NCBI RefSeq assembly: GCF_000971335.1
Contig: NZ_JZJL01000010.1
Location: 55,602-119,601, forward strand
Source: Chromobacterium vaccinii
GTDB lineage: Bacteria > Pseudomonadota > Gammaproteobacteria > Burkholderiales > Chromobacteriaceae
Direction of reading: 5' to 3'
DNA: 64,000 nucleotides
Shown here: positions 25,775 to 34,818 of the stretch, piece by piece
Layout of the letters: the number at the start of each line of letters is the position of its first letter
Position numbering within the stretch: the stretch's first letter is position 1
Position numbers and translations under genes: made by a program
The notes under the pieces: model-generated
The model's database searches: none
Told to the model about the DNA's origin: nothing
The model's input: the letters and a program-made list of their open reading frames with translations, nothing else

Positions 25775-28447
25775 TCAACCCGCCTGCGCCCAGCACTGCT
25801 CTTCAGGCATGTCGCGCGGCGTGGCGTTCAGCTCCACCACCACGTCGCGCGATTGCGCGCCCTTGCTGAGGCGAACGGTCATCTTGTCGGCCACGCCCGG
25901 TTGATCGAGGTCGCGGCGATACGTGAACGAACCCCAGTCGGACATCGCCGCGCGGCCCAGCTGCGGCGCCTGCACCAGCTGGTAGCGCTCCACCCCGCCC
26001 ACGCCCTCAAGCTGGCCGCGCAGGCAGCGCGCCGGCCCCGCGTAGCTCAGCTTGGCCAGGTTCAGCTCGCCGGTTTGCGGCGGTTGCGGCTTGGCGCTGC
26101 CGGCCAGGCCCAGCGGACCTTCGCAACGCAGCACGGCGGTCTTGCGCTTGAAGTCGTAGTCGGTGGCCGAGCAGTTGGTCGCCATCAGGTTATTGATGCC
26201 GCCGGTCTTCACCAGGTTCTGCAACGCGCCGTCCAACAGCTTGTCCAGCTCCTGGCGCGCGCGGGTGTTGTCGCTGGCGGACAGCGGCAGCGTGCCGCTG
26301 CATTCGAAGCGGCGCAGCGCGCTGGTTTCGCCGTCGGCCCACACCTGGCAGCCCACCGGCAGCGAGCGGCGCATCGCAGCTTCCACCGCGCCGGCGTCGC
26401 CGGCCTGCCACTTGTCCTTGGCCACCCAGTCCACGCCCTCTTCAGTCGAAGTATTGCCCAGCTGGCCGGACTTGGCCGCTTGCACCTGTTGCTCCACGTA
26501 CTGGCGGAAACCGGACACCAGCGAGGCGTCGCCGCCCATGCTGTTCACCAAGGCGTCGAAGCGCTTGACGTCGTCGGCGCGCAGCGAAGCCAGGATGTCG
26601 GCGATCTTGCCCGGCTGCTGCTGGTTCAGGTAGTAGAACCACAGCGCGGAATGGCTGTAGAAGTCCCAGCCGTCGCTATAGCTGGAGCGCATGATGCGGG
26701 ACGGCTCCAGGAAGCTGTTCGGCCAGCCGCCGGCCACCACGTCCACCACGTGGCCGCGCACCTTGATGCCGTCGCGCGAGGTGCTCCAGGCCATGAATTC
26801 GGCGAAGCCCTCGTCATACCACGGCATGCGGCGGTCGTCGCGGTAGAACTCGGACGTGCCCCACATGCCCGGCTGGATGTAGCGGCCGGACAGATAGTGC
26901 ACATACTCGTGGCGCACCAGTTCTTCCAGGGTCAGATAGCTCTCGCGCGGCACTTCGCGCTGGAAGGTGTAGAAGGTGCCGTCCTTCTCGATGTAGATGC
27001 CGCCGTTGTCGGTGGACAGCTCATTGAGCAGGCCCTGGAAACGCTGGTAGGCGGTCTTGGTGCCGTAGATCACCATCTTCAGCTTTTCGTTGGGATCGTT
27101 CGCCACCGCCTCCTTGGTGCCGGCCACGCGGAACAGCTGGGTCTGCACCTGCTTCATCGCATAGTACAGCGGCTCCACTTCGGCCAGGCTCAGCGGGGTT
27201 TCGAACACCAGCTTGCCGTTGTCGAAGCTCCAGCGGTTGGGGAACAAGCTGGCGCGCAGCTCCTGCTCGGCCTGGCAGATGCCGTAGCGCTCGCACGGCA
27301 CCTTGCCCAGCTTCTTCAGCGCGTACACGGCCTCGGCCCAGGCGGCGCCGAACTTCTCGCCCTTCAGATGCAGGGCGACGGCGGATTCAGCTTGCGGCGC
27401 GGTGCGCGGGTATTGCATGAAGCGGCCGGTTTCACGCAGGGTGTTGAGGAACATCTGCTCGTCGGCGAAAGCCGGCTGGCCGGCGCGGGTCAGCCCTGCC
27501 AGGCTGGCCACCAGACCATCGAGCTGGCCCTTTTCCACCTTTTGGGCGAACTCGGGCTGGTAATGCATATTGAACAGCAGCGTCTGCATCGGATGCAACG
27601 CGAAGCGCGCCCAATTGTCCTTGGCGGCGGCGTTATAGCGGCCGAAGAAGCGGTTCAGCAGCGGCAGCGCGTACTCGGCCTTGCGCACCGAGTCCGCCAG
27701 GATCAAGGTTTCCGCCACGCTCTGCCTAGCGTCGCGCTCGCGGAACCAGGCGTCGCGGTCGCCGCGGCTGTCAATGGCCTTGACGTTCCACAGCGCCGGA
27801 TTGGCGGCCATCGCCTCCACCACCTGCATCACCGGCTGATCCACCGCCGGACCGTAATCGCCCACTTCTTTGGCGTGGCTGTACTGCAGGAAGTAGCCCG
27901 CCTTCAGGAACACCGCCAGCGGCCACAGGCCGTTGGCGTTCTGTCCGTCCCAGGCAGTCGCGCGCTGGCGCGCTTCGGCCGCCACCAGCTGCATATTGGC
28001 CGGCGACACCACGCGGTAGCTGAAGTTGTCCGCCTGGAACAGGCGGTTCATGCAAGTGCCGTCCACGCTGGCCACGTAGCGCACCAGCGCCTGGCCGGAC
28101 AGCTGGCCGAGCTTGGCCTCGTCGCAGTCGGCATAGGCCGGCGCGGCCGCATCCGCCCGGGCCGCCTTGCGCGCGATCTGGGCTTGCTGGCCCTGCGGCT
28201 TGGCCGGCGGCTGCGCGCCGCCGTTATCCGGCGCCGCCGGCGGCAGGCCGTGCGGGTAGTCCGGCTTTTCCGACAGCGCCGGGGAGTGGGAGGAATAGCG
28301 CGCGCTGGGCTGATTGGCCTGCGGCGCGGGTTGTTGCGAGCCGGCCTGGCCGCCGCCTGTCGTCGTCAGGCAGGCGGACAGCGCCAACGGCACCATCACG
28401 GAAAGTCCCCACGCCCGATACCGACGCGGTAGTGTTGTTGTATTCAT
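25775..28447 (-). CDS. M9-family collagenase lipoprotein
   Basis: 890 residues. The N-terminus has a lipoprotein signal ending LALSAC (cysteine about residue 26), then a Pro/Gln-rich linker. The peptidase M9 region follows, with zinc motif H513-E-Y-V-H517 and the third ligand E546 in WYDEGFAEF. The C-terminal ~250 residues have no recognised collagen-binding or PKD domain. The family cleaves collagen and gelatin. It is monocistronic, with an AT-rich upstream region in which I see no clear quorum-sensing (lux-type) box. A likely virulence or nutrient-acquisition factor. Confidence 0.92.
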   Translation of the reverse strand: MNTTTLPRRYRAWGLSVMVPLALSACLTTTGGGQAGSQQPAPQANQPSARYSSHSPALSEKPDYPHGLPPAAPDNGGAQPPAKPQGQQAQIARKAARADAAAPAYADCDEAKLGQLSGQALVRYVASVDGTCMNRLFQADNFSYRVVSPANMQLVAAEARQRATAWDGQNANGLWPLAVFLKAGYFLQYSHAKEVGDYGPAVDQPVMQVVEAMAANPALWNVKAIDSRGDRDAWFRERDARQSVAETLILADSVRKAEYALPLLNRFFGRYNAAAKDNWARFALHPMQTLLFNMHYQPEFAQKVEKGQLDGLVASLAGLTRAGQPAFADEQMFLNTLRETGRFMQYPRTAPQAESAVALHLKGEKFGAAWAEAVYALKKLGKVPCERYGICQAEQELRASLFPNRWSFDNGKLVFETPLSLAEVEPLYYAMKQVQTQLFRVAGTKEAVANDPNEKLKMVIYGTKTAYQRFQGLLNELSTDNGGIYIEKDGTFYTFQREVPRESYLTLEELVRHEYVHYLSGRYIQPGMWGTSEFYRDDRRMPWYDEGFAEFMAWSTSRDGIKVRGHVVDVVAGGWPNSFLEPSRIMRSSYSDGWDFYSHSALWFYYLNQQQPGKIADILASLRADDVKRFDALVNSMGGDASLVSGFRQYVEQQVQAAKSGQLGNTSTEEGVDWVAKDKWQAGDAGAVEAAMRRSLPVGCQVWADGETSALRRFECSGTLPLSASDNTRARQELDKLLDGALQNLVKTGGINNLMATNCSATDYDFKRKTAVLRCEGPLGLAGSAKPQPPQTGELNLAKLSYAGPARCLRGQLEGVGGVERYQLVQAPQLGRAAMSDWGSFTYRRDLDQPGVADKMTVRLSKGAQSRDVVVELNATPRDMPEEQCWAQAG

Positions 28448-28614
28448 TCAGTCATCCAATGGCTTGTTCAAATGACGCCAGGCTAATCAGCCAAGCGTCG
28501 CGAAGCATAATGGATATCACTGATATTGAATATTGTGTTTAAGGCCAGATCGTGATCTTAAACAACAAAACAGGCCAGTTAATTTTCACGCTCAATTGCG
28601 GCTTAAGAAAATAC

Positions 28615-28641
28615 AAAAAAAGCCGCATAAGCGGCTTTTTT
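28615..28641. terminator. Bidirectional intrinsic terminator after hslO
   Basis: AAAAAAAGCCGC, ATAA loop, GCGGCTTTTTT. On the minus strand it follows the hslO stop by about 20 bases. Confidence 0.93.
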
Positions 28642-28659
28642 GAACGGAAGTTGCTGGAA

Positions 28660-29544
28660 TCAATGACGCGCTTCGCGCGCCGCCGCCACCACGTCGTAGT
28701 CGAACAACTGGTTGGCATCTTCCTCGTCGAACACATAGCGCTGGTTGCAGTAGTCGCAGACGATTTCCACGCTGCCCTGCTCCAGCAGCACATCGCCCAC
28801 TTCCTGGCCGCCCAGCATGGTCAGCATATTGCTGACGCGCTCGCGCGAGCAGTTGCAGTTGAAGCTGACGGTTTCCTGCTCGAACACCCGCACCTGCTCC
28901 TCATGGAACAGACGATGCAGAATGTCCTCGGCGCCCAGATCCAGCAGCTCTTCCGCCTTCAGCGTGCGGCCCAGCATCTGGACGCGGTCCCAGCCCTCGG
29001 CCTCGCCATGGCCCTCCGGCAGACGCTGCAGCAGCATGCCGGCGGCAGCATTGTCGCCGCTGGCCAGAATCAGCGCGGTATCCAGCTGCTCGGAGCGCAG
29101 CATGTAGTTTTCCAGCATCCGGGCGACGGAATCGCCCTCCAGCGCCACGATGCCTTGCCAAGTCTGGTTCTTGTCCAGACGCGGCTCCAGCGTCAGCACG
29201 AACTTGCCGCCCTGGCCAAGCAGCTCGGCCAGCGGCTTGTCATCCAGCTCGCCATCCCACTTGGCGGTGGCGCGCACGGTGCGGTCGTTGTTGCACTCGA
29301 CCACAGCCAGCTTCAACGCGCCGGTGCCATGGATCTGCAGAATCAGCGAACCATCGAACTTCAAGTTGGCCGCCATCAGCACCGAGGCCGCCATCATCTC
29401 GCCCAGCACGGTTTTCAACGCTTGCGGATAGGCGCGCCGCGCCAGCACCTGCTGCCAGGCGCCATCCAGGCGCACCAGCGCGCCGCGCACCGGCGCGCCA
29501 TCGAACAGGAATCGTTGCAGTTTGTCGTGGTGGTTCATATTCAT
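28660..29544 (-). CDS. hslO: Redox-regulated chaperone Hsp33
   Basis: 294 residues. The Hsp33 core is followed by a C-terminal redox switch with CxC in SFNCNCSRERV and CxxC in VCDYCNQRY, which together bind zinc when reduced. Oxidation releases zinc and activates the holdase that protects unfolded proteins. The ATG overlaps the stop of the upstream proteasome-like gene (ATGA), so the two are translationally coupled, linking oxidative-stress holding with proteolysis. Confidence 0.97.
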   Translation of the reverse strand: MNMNHHDKLQRFLFDGAPVRGALVRLDGAWQQVLARRAYPQALKTVLGEMMAASVLMAANLKFDGSLILQIHGTGALKLAVVECNNDRTVRATAKWDGELDDKPLAELLGQGGKFVLTLEPRLDKNQTWQGIVALEGDSVARMLENYMLRSEQLDTALILASGDNAAAGMLLQRLPEGHGEAEGWDRVQMLGRTLKAEELLDLGAEDILHRLFHEEQVRVFEQETVSFNCNCSRERVSNMLTMLGGQEVGDVLLEQGSVEIVCDYCNQRYVFDEEDANQLFDYDVVAAAREARH

Positions 29545-30131
29545 GCTTCCTTGGCCGCCGCGGCGGCCGCTTCAACGGTATAGACAGACATCGGCAGCGA
29601 GGAGCTGACGTCGAATTCGCAGCCGGCGCGCACGCCGATCTCGGCGATCTCCCGGGCCGACAGATCCTGGTCGTAGACCGCGTGCATCGCGCCCATCGCG
29701 AACTTGCGGCCCGAGCCTATCGCCCAGATGCGGGAGAATTCGTAGATCTCGCGCATCGGATACACGCCGAAAATGCCGTGGGCGTTAGCGATCACCACCA
29801 TCATCTGGCTGGACTCGTACGGATCTTCCTCATCCTCCTCCGGACGCATGTAGAACGCGTCCTTAAGCTTCGGGTGAAGCTTGCGGAAGGTGTCGAAGAT
29901 GCCCTGGCGGCTGCTCAGATCCTTTTTCTTCAGCTCTTTCAACGCGCCCTGCAGCACCAGGTCGTGCGCGGCGGAGCCGGACACGGCCAGATAGTTGTCG
30001 CCGTGGCGGAAAATCTTGTTGTGGAAACAGTCGTACGGCGCGAGAAGCTTCTGATCATCGCCGAAAGTGGTCTGGCTGTCGGCGGCGATGGCGATCTGGT
30101 CGCCCTTGCGCACGGCCACGATGGTTGTCAT
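29541..30131 (-). CDS. Proteasome-like Ntn hydrolase (HslV-related, betaproteobacterial proteasome homologue)
   Basis: 196 residues. The N-terminus MTTIVAVRKGDQIAIAADSQ mirrors HslV, so the nucleophile would be Thr2 after Met removal; the aspartate in AADSQ and the lysine in HNKIFRHGD fit the family's D17 and K33 positions. The C-terminal half (WAIGSGRKFAMGAMHA, LSAREIAEIGV) also resembles HslV. No hslU gene adjoins. This fits the BPH group, self-compartmentalising peptidases reported from betaproteobacteria. It is sometimes misannotated as a transporter. Translationally coupled to hslO. Confidence 0.85.
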   Translation of the reverse strand: MTTIVAVRKGDQIAIAADSQTTFGDDQKLLAPYDCFHNKIFRHGDNYLAVSGSAAHDLVLQGALKELKKKDLSSRQGIFDTFRKLHPKLKDAFYMRPEEDEEDPYESSQMMVVIANAHGIFGVYPMREIYEFSRIWAIGSGRKFAMGAMHAVYDQDLSAREIAEIGVRAGCEFDVSSSLPMSVYTVEAAAAAAKEA

Positions 30132-30307
30132 GCGGCTACCTTGTCATATTCTTGAAAACAGTCCTTCAAGATGGGACCGAAGCCGGCATTTTGCAATCCC
30201 GGCGCAAAGCGAAACCGGTGATTCTACCATAAGCCGTCCTACAAGCCGTGACGCGCCCTAAAAGCCCGCCCAATGCCTGCTGCGCATTAGAGAAAAATTA
30301 CATCAAT

Positions 30308-30337
30308 AAAAAACCGCCCCATGCATGCATAGGGCGG
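30308..30337 (-). terminator. Terminator at the end of the flagellar operon
   Basis: On the minus strand CCGCCC and GGGCGG pair, with an inner ATGCAT palindrome, followed by six T residues. It lies 22 bases past the stop of the last TPR gene, and marks the 3' end of the whole cluster. Confidence 0.88.
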
Positions 30338-30359
30338 CTACTGTTTTTGCAAAGCGACC

Positions 30360-31520
30360 TCAACCGGCAGGCGTATCTTTTCCAAATGGCGACAGCGCCA
30401 CCGCTCGGGCAACGGCCTGCTGCAGACTGGTTCCATCCGGCAAAACGGCGCTTTCCATCAATTTCCCATGAATGGCTTGCGCCTGCGCTGGCTGGCCCGC
30501 GGCCTGGAGCAGAAGACTCTGCGCATACAGTCCCGGGAAGCTGTTGGGATTCAAACCCAAAGCGCGCTTCACTGACTGCTGCGCCTCTACTGCCTTGCCT
30601 TCCATAATCGCGACAATAGCCAAGCCGCCGTGCGTGTCGGCAAAATTCCGATCCAGCCTCAATGCCTCCAGCAATGCTTCTTTGGCGGCTCCCGGTTTTT
30701 GCTGCAAAATCCGGCACCAAGCAAGCACATGCCAGCTTCCCACATGCCCAGGCATATGCCGCAGGGCTTCGCCTACCCGGTCCGCGGCCTGCTCCAAATC
30801 GCCCTGCAGCATGGACACCAGCCCCTGCCCCATCCAGGCGCGGCCGGAATTCGGCCTGCCGGCGCACGCCTGATCCAACATGGGAATGGCCACGTCGAGA
30901 TCCTGTTTGCTGATCGCCAGCATGCCCAGCACGGTTGCCGCGTCCGGATCCTTCGGCGCCGCATCCAGCACCTGCCGCGCGACGATCTCCGCGGCAGCCA
31001 GGTTTTCCTGATCCAGATACAGGGTTGCCAGCAAGCCATACATCGGCAACAGCTCCGGATGCTCGCGCAAGGCTTGCTCACACGCCGCAACGGCCTCATC
31101 CACCTTGCCCAGAAAATGCAGCGCGCGCGCGTACAGCGGTCCAGCCTGCGGCAAAACATCCAGCCGCGACGCTGCTCTGGCCGCGTTAACCTCCGCTTCG
31201 GCATAACGGCCCTGCAACATCAACGCATATGCCAAGTTGTAAAACAGCGCAGGCTCTTCCCATCCCTCGCCGCGCAAATCATCAAAGGCCGCGATGGCAT
31301 CATCCAAACGGTTCTGCCTCATCAGGCAGACCCCTACGAGAGAGCGCCCCCCGAAATGTCCAGGATCCGCCGCGAGCAAGCGGTTCAAAATCTCTTCACA
31401 TGCCTGCGTCTGCCCAGACTGCAAATAGAGGTCCGCGAGTTCAAACAATAAATGGGTGTTGGCCGGATCGGCCTCCAGATAGGCATGCAGCTGGCGCTGC
31501 CGCTGAGTAGGTTCGGTCAT
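30360..31520 (-). CDS. Tetratricopeptide-repeat protein of the flagellar operon
   Basis: 386 residues, almost entirely TPR units from about residue 15 to 360 (LLFELADLYLQSGQTQACEE and similar), with no signal peptide or membrane segment. It would be a cytoplasmic scaffold or chaperone. It is the last gene of the cluster; its ATG overlaps the preceding stop (ATGA). Standard flagellar loci lack such a protein at this position, so a system-specific substrate chaperone or assembly factor is a reasonable guess. Confidence 0.8.
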   Translation of the reverse strand: MTEPTQRQRQLHAYLEADPANTHLLFELADLYLQSGQTQACEEILNRLLAADPGHFGGRSLVGVCLMRQNRLDDAIAAFDDLRGEGWEEPALFYNLAYALMLQGRYAEAEVNAARAASRLDVLPQAGPLYARALHFLGKVDEAVAACEQALREHPELLPMYGLLATLYLDQENLAAAEIVARQVLDAAPKDPDAATVLGMLAISKQDLDVAIPMLDQACAGRPNSGRAWMGQGLVSMLQGDLEQAADRVGEALRHMPGHVGSWHVLAWCRILQQKPGAAKEALLEALRLDRNFADTHGGLAIVAIMEGKAVEAQQSVKRALGLNPNSFPGLYAQSLLLQAAGQPAQAQAIHGKLMESAVLPDGTSLQQAVARAVALSPFGKDTPAG

Positions 31521-31894
31521 GATGATTGTTTATGAGCTTGTTGCAATTGCTGCCGCAGATAGGCGGCCAGCGTTTCAAACCTGGGATGCTGCCGTATGGT
31601 TTCCGCCACATCCGCCACCAAACCGCCGAAGGCGGGATCCGATGCGGCGCCGGCGCCCAGTTCCTGCGCGAGCAATGCGCGCACATGCACCTCCAGCGCG
31701 CGTTGCTCCGCATCGGGCCAAGCGGGATCGATGGATCTCAACTGGCCGGCGATTTGCTTACGCAGGACAACCGCGGCGTCGGGCGCTTTGCCGCCATCGG
31801 GCGCCTTGCGCCCCGCCGCTGATTTACGGCTGCCGGCTGCCGGCTTTCCACCCAGCAGCCTCTGTAAAATGCCAGCCTTGTCTATCGGCTCCAT
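31517..31894 (-). CDS. Unknown small helical protein of the flagellar operon
   Basis: 125 residues, not recognised. The first ~45 residues are basic and low in complexity (Lys, Ala, Gly). The remainder is predicted helical, with repeated leucine/alanine heptads. It is cytoplasmic by appearance. It lies between two TPR genes, 28 bp after one and overlapping the other by four bases, which makes co-expression and a shared function with them likely. Confidence 0.7.
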   Translation of the reverse strand: MEPIDKAGILQRLLGGKPAAGSRKSAAGRKAPDGGKAPDAAVVLRKQIAGQLRSIDPAWPDAEQRALEVHVRALLAQELGAGAASDPAFGGLVADVAETIRQHPRFETLAAYLRQQLQQAHKQSS

Positions 31895-31922
31895 CTATTC
31901 CCCTTCGGCACTGCGGACGGGA

Positions 31923-32510
31923 TCAATGCAGCTGCTCATCCCCGGATGCCGCGTATCCACGCAGGAACAGGCTGCTTGCAGAGCCTGAAGACGCCTCGTC
32001 CTGGCTGGCCGTCTGGGCGGCTTCCGCTTCATGGGAAGCAATCTGTTGGAGAATACGCTCCATATCGGCATTAAGCACCGGGACTTCCTGATTCGCCGCG
32101 ATGCCCTCCGTCAGCAGCGCGCGGCATTCGGCGAATTCATCCCGGATCAAGTGCTCCAGCCCCAGACGGAACAACTGCAGCGCCGCATCCTTCGGCAGGA
32201 TGTCCAGCCCCAGCCATGCTCGCCTAGCATCGTCCGGCCGGCCCTGGGTCAGGTAGAGCAGGCCCAACTGAAACGCCGCCATGACCAGATTGGGCTGCAA
32301 GGCCACCGCCTGCTCCATGGAAGCCGCCGCGCGGTCCGGCATGCCGATCTGCGCGTATTCGGCTCCGAGCAGGTAATGCAGGCGGGCATCCTGCCCGTCG
32401 TTCGCGACGCCTTGCTTCAGCAGAACGACCGCTTCGGCATGCTGCTGACTTTCCATGGCGTTGACAGCCAATCGAAACAACTCTTCCTGATCCAGCATTG
32501 CGTAATCCAT
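31923..32510 (-). CDS. Small TPR protein, possible export chaperone
   Basis: 195 residues. About three TPR units occupy residues 8-140 (ARLHYLLGAEYAQIGMPDRA), followed by an acidic, Ser/Ala-rich tail. Size and composition recall class II type III secretion chaperones of the SycD/LcrH type, which are three-TPR proteins, but I cannot show direct homology. It follows flgH by 28 bp in the cluster. Confidence 0.75.
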   Translation of the reverse strand: MDYAMLDQEELFRLAVNAMESQQHAEAVVLLKQGVANDGQDARLHYLLGAEYAQIGMPDRAAASMEQAVALQPNLVMAAFQLGLLYLTQGRPDDARRAWLGLDILPKDAALQLFRLGLEHLIRDEFAECRALLTEGIAANQEVPVLNADMERILQQIASHEAEAAQTASQDEASSGSASSLFLRGYAASGDEQLH

Positions 32511-32538
32511 TACGACTCCAATTCAACAAATTATCACG

Positions 32539-33237
32539 TCAAAACGGCAGCACACTCATGAAGAAACGAGTCAGCCAGCCTGGGTTGGTGAACAGGCGCT
32601 GATTGCCGGCGGTCTGCTGCTCCAGGCGCACGTCGGTCAGCTTGGTAGACGACACCAGGCTGCCCGGTTGGATATCGCGGGGATTGACCGTTCCCGACAA
32701 ACGGATCTGCTCGTTGTCATCGTTGATCTGCACCTGTTTTTCGCCGCTGACCCTGAGATAACCATTTGCCAGCACATCCACCACGGTGACCGAGATGGAG
32801 CTGGTAAAGCTGCTGTTGTTGCTGCGGCTGCCGCGGCCATCCACCTTTTCGCCGCCGGAAGCGCCCAACTTGCCGGACACGGTTTTCTTGCCCGGCGCCC
32901 AACCGAACATGCGGTTGATGACCGGCGCGTCCAGGCCTACATCCAGTCCATTCTCGATATCGGTATTGCGGCTGCCCTTGGACTCTTCCGACAGGCTGGA
33001 GCTGGCCCTCTCCTGAATCACCACAGTCAGATTGTCGCCGATCCGGGACGGCACATCGTCGCGAAAATAAGAGCGATACCTTCCTGGCTGGTACAAACTG
33101 CCCGGAGTCGGCTGCATTTGCGGAACAACCTGAGGGGAGGCGGAGGTCGGCCCGACCACCAGCGGCTTGGGCGGCACGCTGCCGCACGCGGCCAATGCCA
33201 ACGCCAGCAATGGCGCCATTCTGGCATAACAAGACAT
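32539..33237 (-). CDS. flgH: Flagellar L-ring protein FlgH
   Basis: 232 residues from the ATG at 33237, which starts a lipoprotein signal peptide with lipobox LALAAC; the longer frame to 33312 lacks it. The body shows the FlgH pattern, with VVIQERASSSLSEESKGSRN and ANGYLRVSGEKQVQINDDNEQIRLSG. FlgH forms the outer-membrane ring around the rod. In this cluster it is separated from flgI and lies after fliA, behind its own candidate sigma-28 promoter. Confidence 0.95.
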   Translation of the reverse strand: MSCYARMAPLLALALAACGSVPPKPLVVGPTSASPQVVPQMQPTPGSLYQPGRYRSYFRDDVPSRIGDNLTVVIQERASSSLSEESKGSRNTDIENGLDVGLDAPVINRMFGWAPGKKTVSGKLGASGGEKVDGRGSRSNNSSFTSSISVTVVDVLANGYLRVSGEKQVQINDDNEQIRLSGTVNPRDIQPGSLVSSTKLTDVRLEQQTAGNQRLFTNPGWLTRFFMSVLPF

Positions 33238-33325
33238 AATCGGTCTTTCTATTGCATGAGGACGCCGCGGCGATACCGCCGGCTCCCCACTCGTTTCAAA
33301 ATCATCCGCCATCCTGACAACAGTC

Positions 33326-33352
33326 TTATCCTGCTTTCAGCGGAAAAGTTTA
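33326..33352 (-). promoter_or_regulatory. Candidate sigma-28 (FliA) promoter upstream of flgH
   Basis: On the minus strand TAAACTTT, 11 bp, CAGGATAA. The sigma-28 consensus is TAAAGTTT-N11-GCCGATAA, so 7/8 and 5/8 positions match and the key TAAA and GATAA cores are intact with ideal spacing. It lies between fliA and flgH. Confidence 0.65.
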
Positions 33353-33369
33353 GCCGCACGCCGTCAAAA

Positions 33370-34089
33370 TTATCCTTCTCCGCCTTTGCCTCCGGCCAGA
33401 TGACAGCGTAAAGCCGTGAGTCCGTCTTTATGCAACTGCGAAACCCGGCCCTTGCTGACATTCAGAACGCCGGCGATCTCCGCGAACGCCACCCCCTGCA
33501 GATAATGCAATCGCAGCACTTTCTGCTGCGCGGCCGGCAAAGAGAGCAGATGCGTGAGCAAGCTGCGCCTCATTTGCTTGAGCTCCAGGGACTGATACGC
33601 CAGATCCTGACCCTCAGGCTCATCTTCCGCCCGGTACATTCCGCTGTCTTCCAACATGAAGCCGATGGCAAAACCGATGGACAAGGATTTCAGCATCTCA
33701 AACGGGTCGGAAGCATCGTCATCGACATCCAGATTCTGAGCCCGCTCCCGCAAGGCTTTCTTGCGGGCCGACATCTGGCTGGCCACTTCCGACGTGCTGG
33801 CGAGGTGATCCAATATCTCGCCGCGAATGCGATATTCGGCATAGGTCTTGAATCCCACTCCGCTATCGGGACGGTACCGGTTTATCGCCTCCAGCAGACC
33901 TATCATTCCCCACTGAAACAAATCGTGGAACTCAAAGCTTTCCCCAATCCGTTTCGCGAAAATCTGGGCGGCCAGAATGCGCACCAAAGGCAAGTGGCGC
34001 TCAATGAGGTCTTCCCGCGCCTCCTCTCCGGCTCCGCCGCCCGGCGTCCGCTCCGTACCCCCGGCCGATGGAGAATCCAGGACAGGCAT
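33370..34089 (-). CDS. fliA: Sigma-28-family RNA polymerase sigma factor FliA
   Basis: 239 residues. Sigma region 2 at about 28-100 (FHDLFQWGMIGLLEAINRY) and region 4 at about 170-235 (QQKVLRLHYLQGVAFAEIAG, then the LNVSKGRVSQLHKDGL helix-turn-helix). It would direct late flagellar transcription. No flgM anti-sigma gene is present in the cluster. It lies six bp after fliP and 132 bp before flgH, where a matching promoter is found. Confidence 0.93.
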   Translation of the reverse strand: MPVLDSPSAGGTERTPGGGAGEEAREDLIERHLPLVRILAAQIFAKRIGESFEFHDLFQWGMIGLLEAINRYRPDSGVGFKTYAEYRIRGEILDHLASTSEVASQMSARKKALRERAQNLDVDDDASDPFEMLKSLSIGFAIGFMLEDSGMYRAEDEPEGQDLAYQSLELKQMRRSLLTHLLSLPAAQQKVLRLHYLQGVAFAEIAGVLNVSKGRVSQLHKDGLTALRCHLAGGKGGEG

Positions 34090-34095
34090 CGCAGG

Positions 34096-34818
34096 TCACA
34101 TGCTGTCCGACAAGACCGCACGGGCCACCAGGGTCCAGCCGTCTATCAACACAAACATCAATATCTTGATCGGCAGGGCGATGGACACCGGCGGCACCAT
34201 CATCATGCCCATCGCCATCAGCACGCTGGAAACAATGATGTCCACCAACAGGAACGGCAAGAAAATCACGAAGCCTATCTGGAACGCCAACCTCAGCTCG
34301 CTCAACAGAAAAGCCGGCACCACATGCACCAGGCTGATGGACTCTGCATCGTCGGGCATGTCCTTGCCGCCTATGCCGAGCACAAAGCCCATATCCTGCT
34401 CGCGCGTCCGGCTGACCATGTATTCCTTCATGATGGCGCCGCCCTGCTTGAGGGCTGCCGACGCAGGCATATGCTGCGCGTACAGCGGCGTCACCACTTG
34501 CTGATCCAGCTTTTCGAAAGTGGAGCCCATCGACAGCAGCGTCAGGAATGCCGCCAACATGATCAGCACCACATTGGGAGGCGTCTCCTGCATGCCGATG
34601 GCGTGCCGAAGCATCGACAACACGATGATGACGCGCGTGAAGGAGGTCATCACCACCAGCATGCCCGGCAATAACGCAACCAAGGTCAGCGCAAGGACGA
34701 TATTGACCGCCTGGCTCACGCCCGCGCCGTTCAAGGCCACATCCACCATCTGTCCCTTGGCGTCCGCGACCGCAGGCAGGCAAGCCAGCAGCCACATCAG
34801 TTTCTGCAATCTCTTCAT
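34096..34818 (-). CDS. fliP: Flagellar export gate protein FliP
   Basis: 240 residues with a cleavable-looking signal peptide, as in many FliP proteins. It shows the family's TSFTRVIIVLSMLRHAIG, ALKQGGAIMKEYM and the C-terminal FVLIDGWTLVARA. With FliQ and FliR it forms the export-gate pore. It overlaps fliO by four bases (ATGA). Confidence 0.97.
   Translation of the reverse strand: MKRLQKLMWLLACLPAVADAKGQMVDVALNGAGVSQAVNIVLALTLVALLPGMLVVMTSFTRVIIVLSMLRHAIGMQETPPNVVLIMLAAFLTLLSMGSTFEKLDQQVVTPLYAQHMPASAALKQGGAIMKEYMVSRTREQDMGFVLGIGGKDMPDDAESISLVHVVPAFLLSELRLAFQIGFVIFLPFLLVDIIVSSVLMAMGMMMVPPVSIALPIKILMFVLIDGWTLVARAVLSDSM

Noticed and set aside
25853..28432. 859-codon plus-strand frame opposite the collagenase gene
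   Set aside because: His/Gln/Arg-rich shadow of a well-supported M9 collagenase; no start signal.
28448..28600. Possible lux-type quorum-sensing box upstream of the collagenase
   Set aside because: CTGGCC-like half sites occur, but none pairs into a palindrome with correct spacing.
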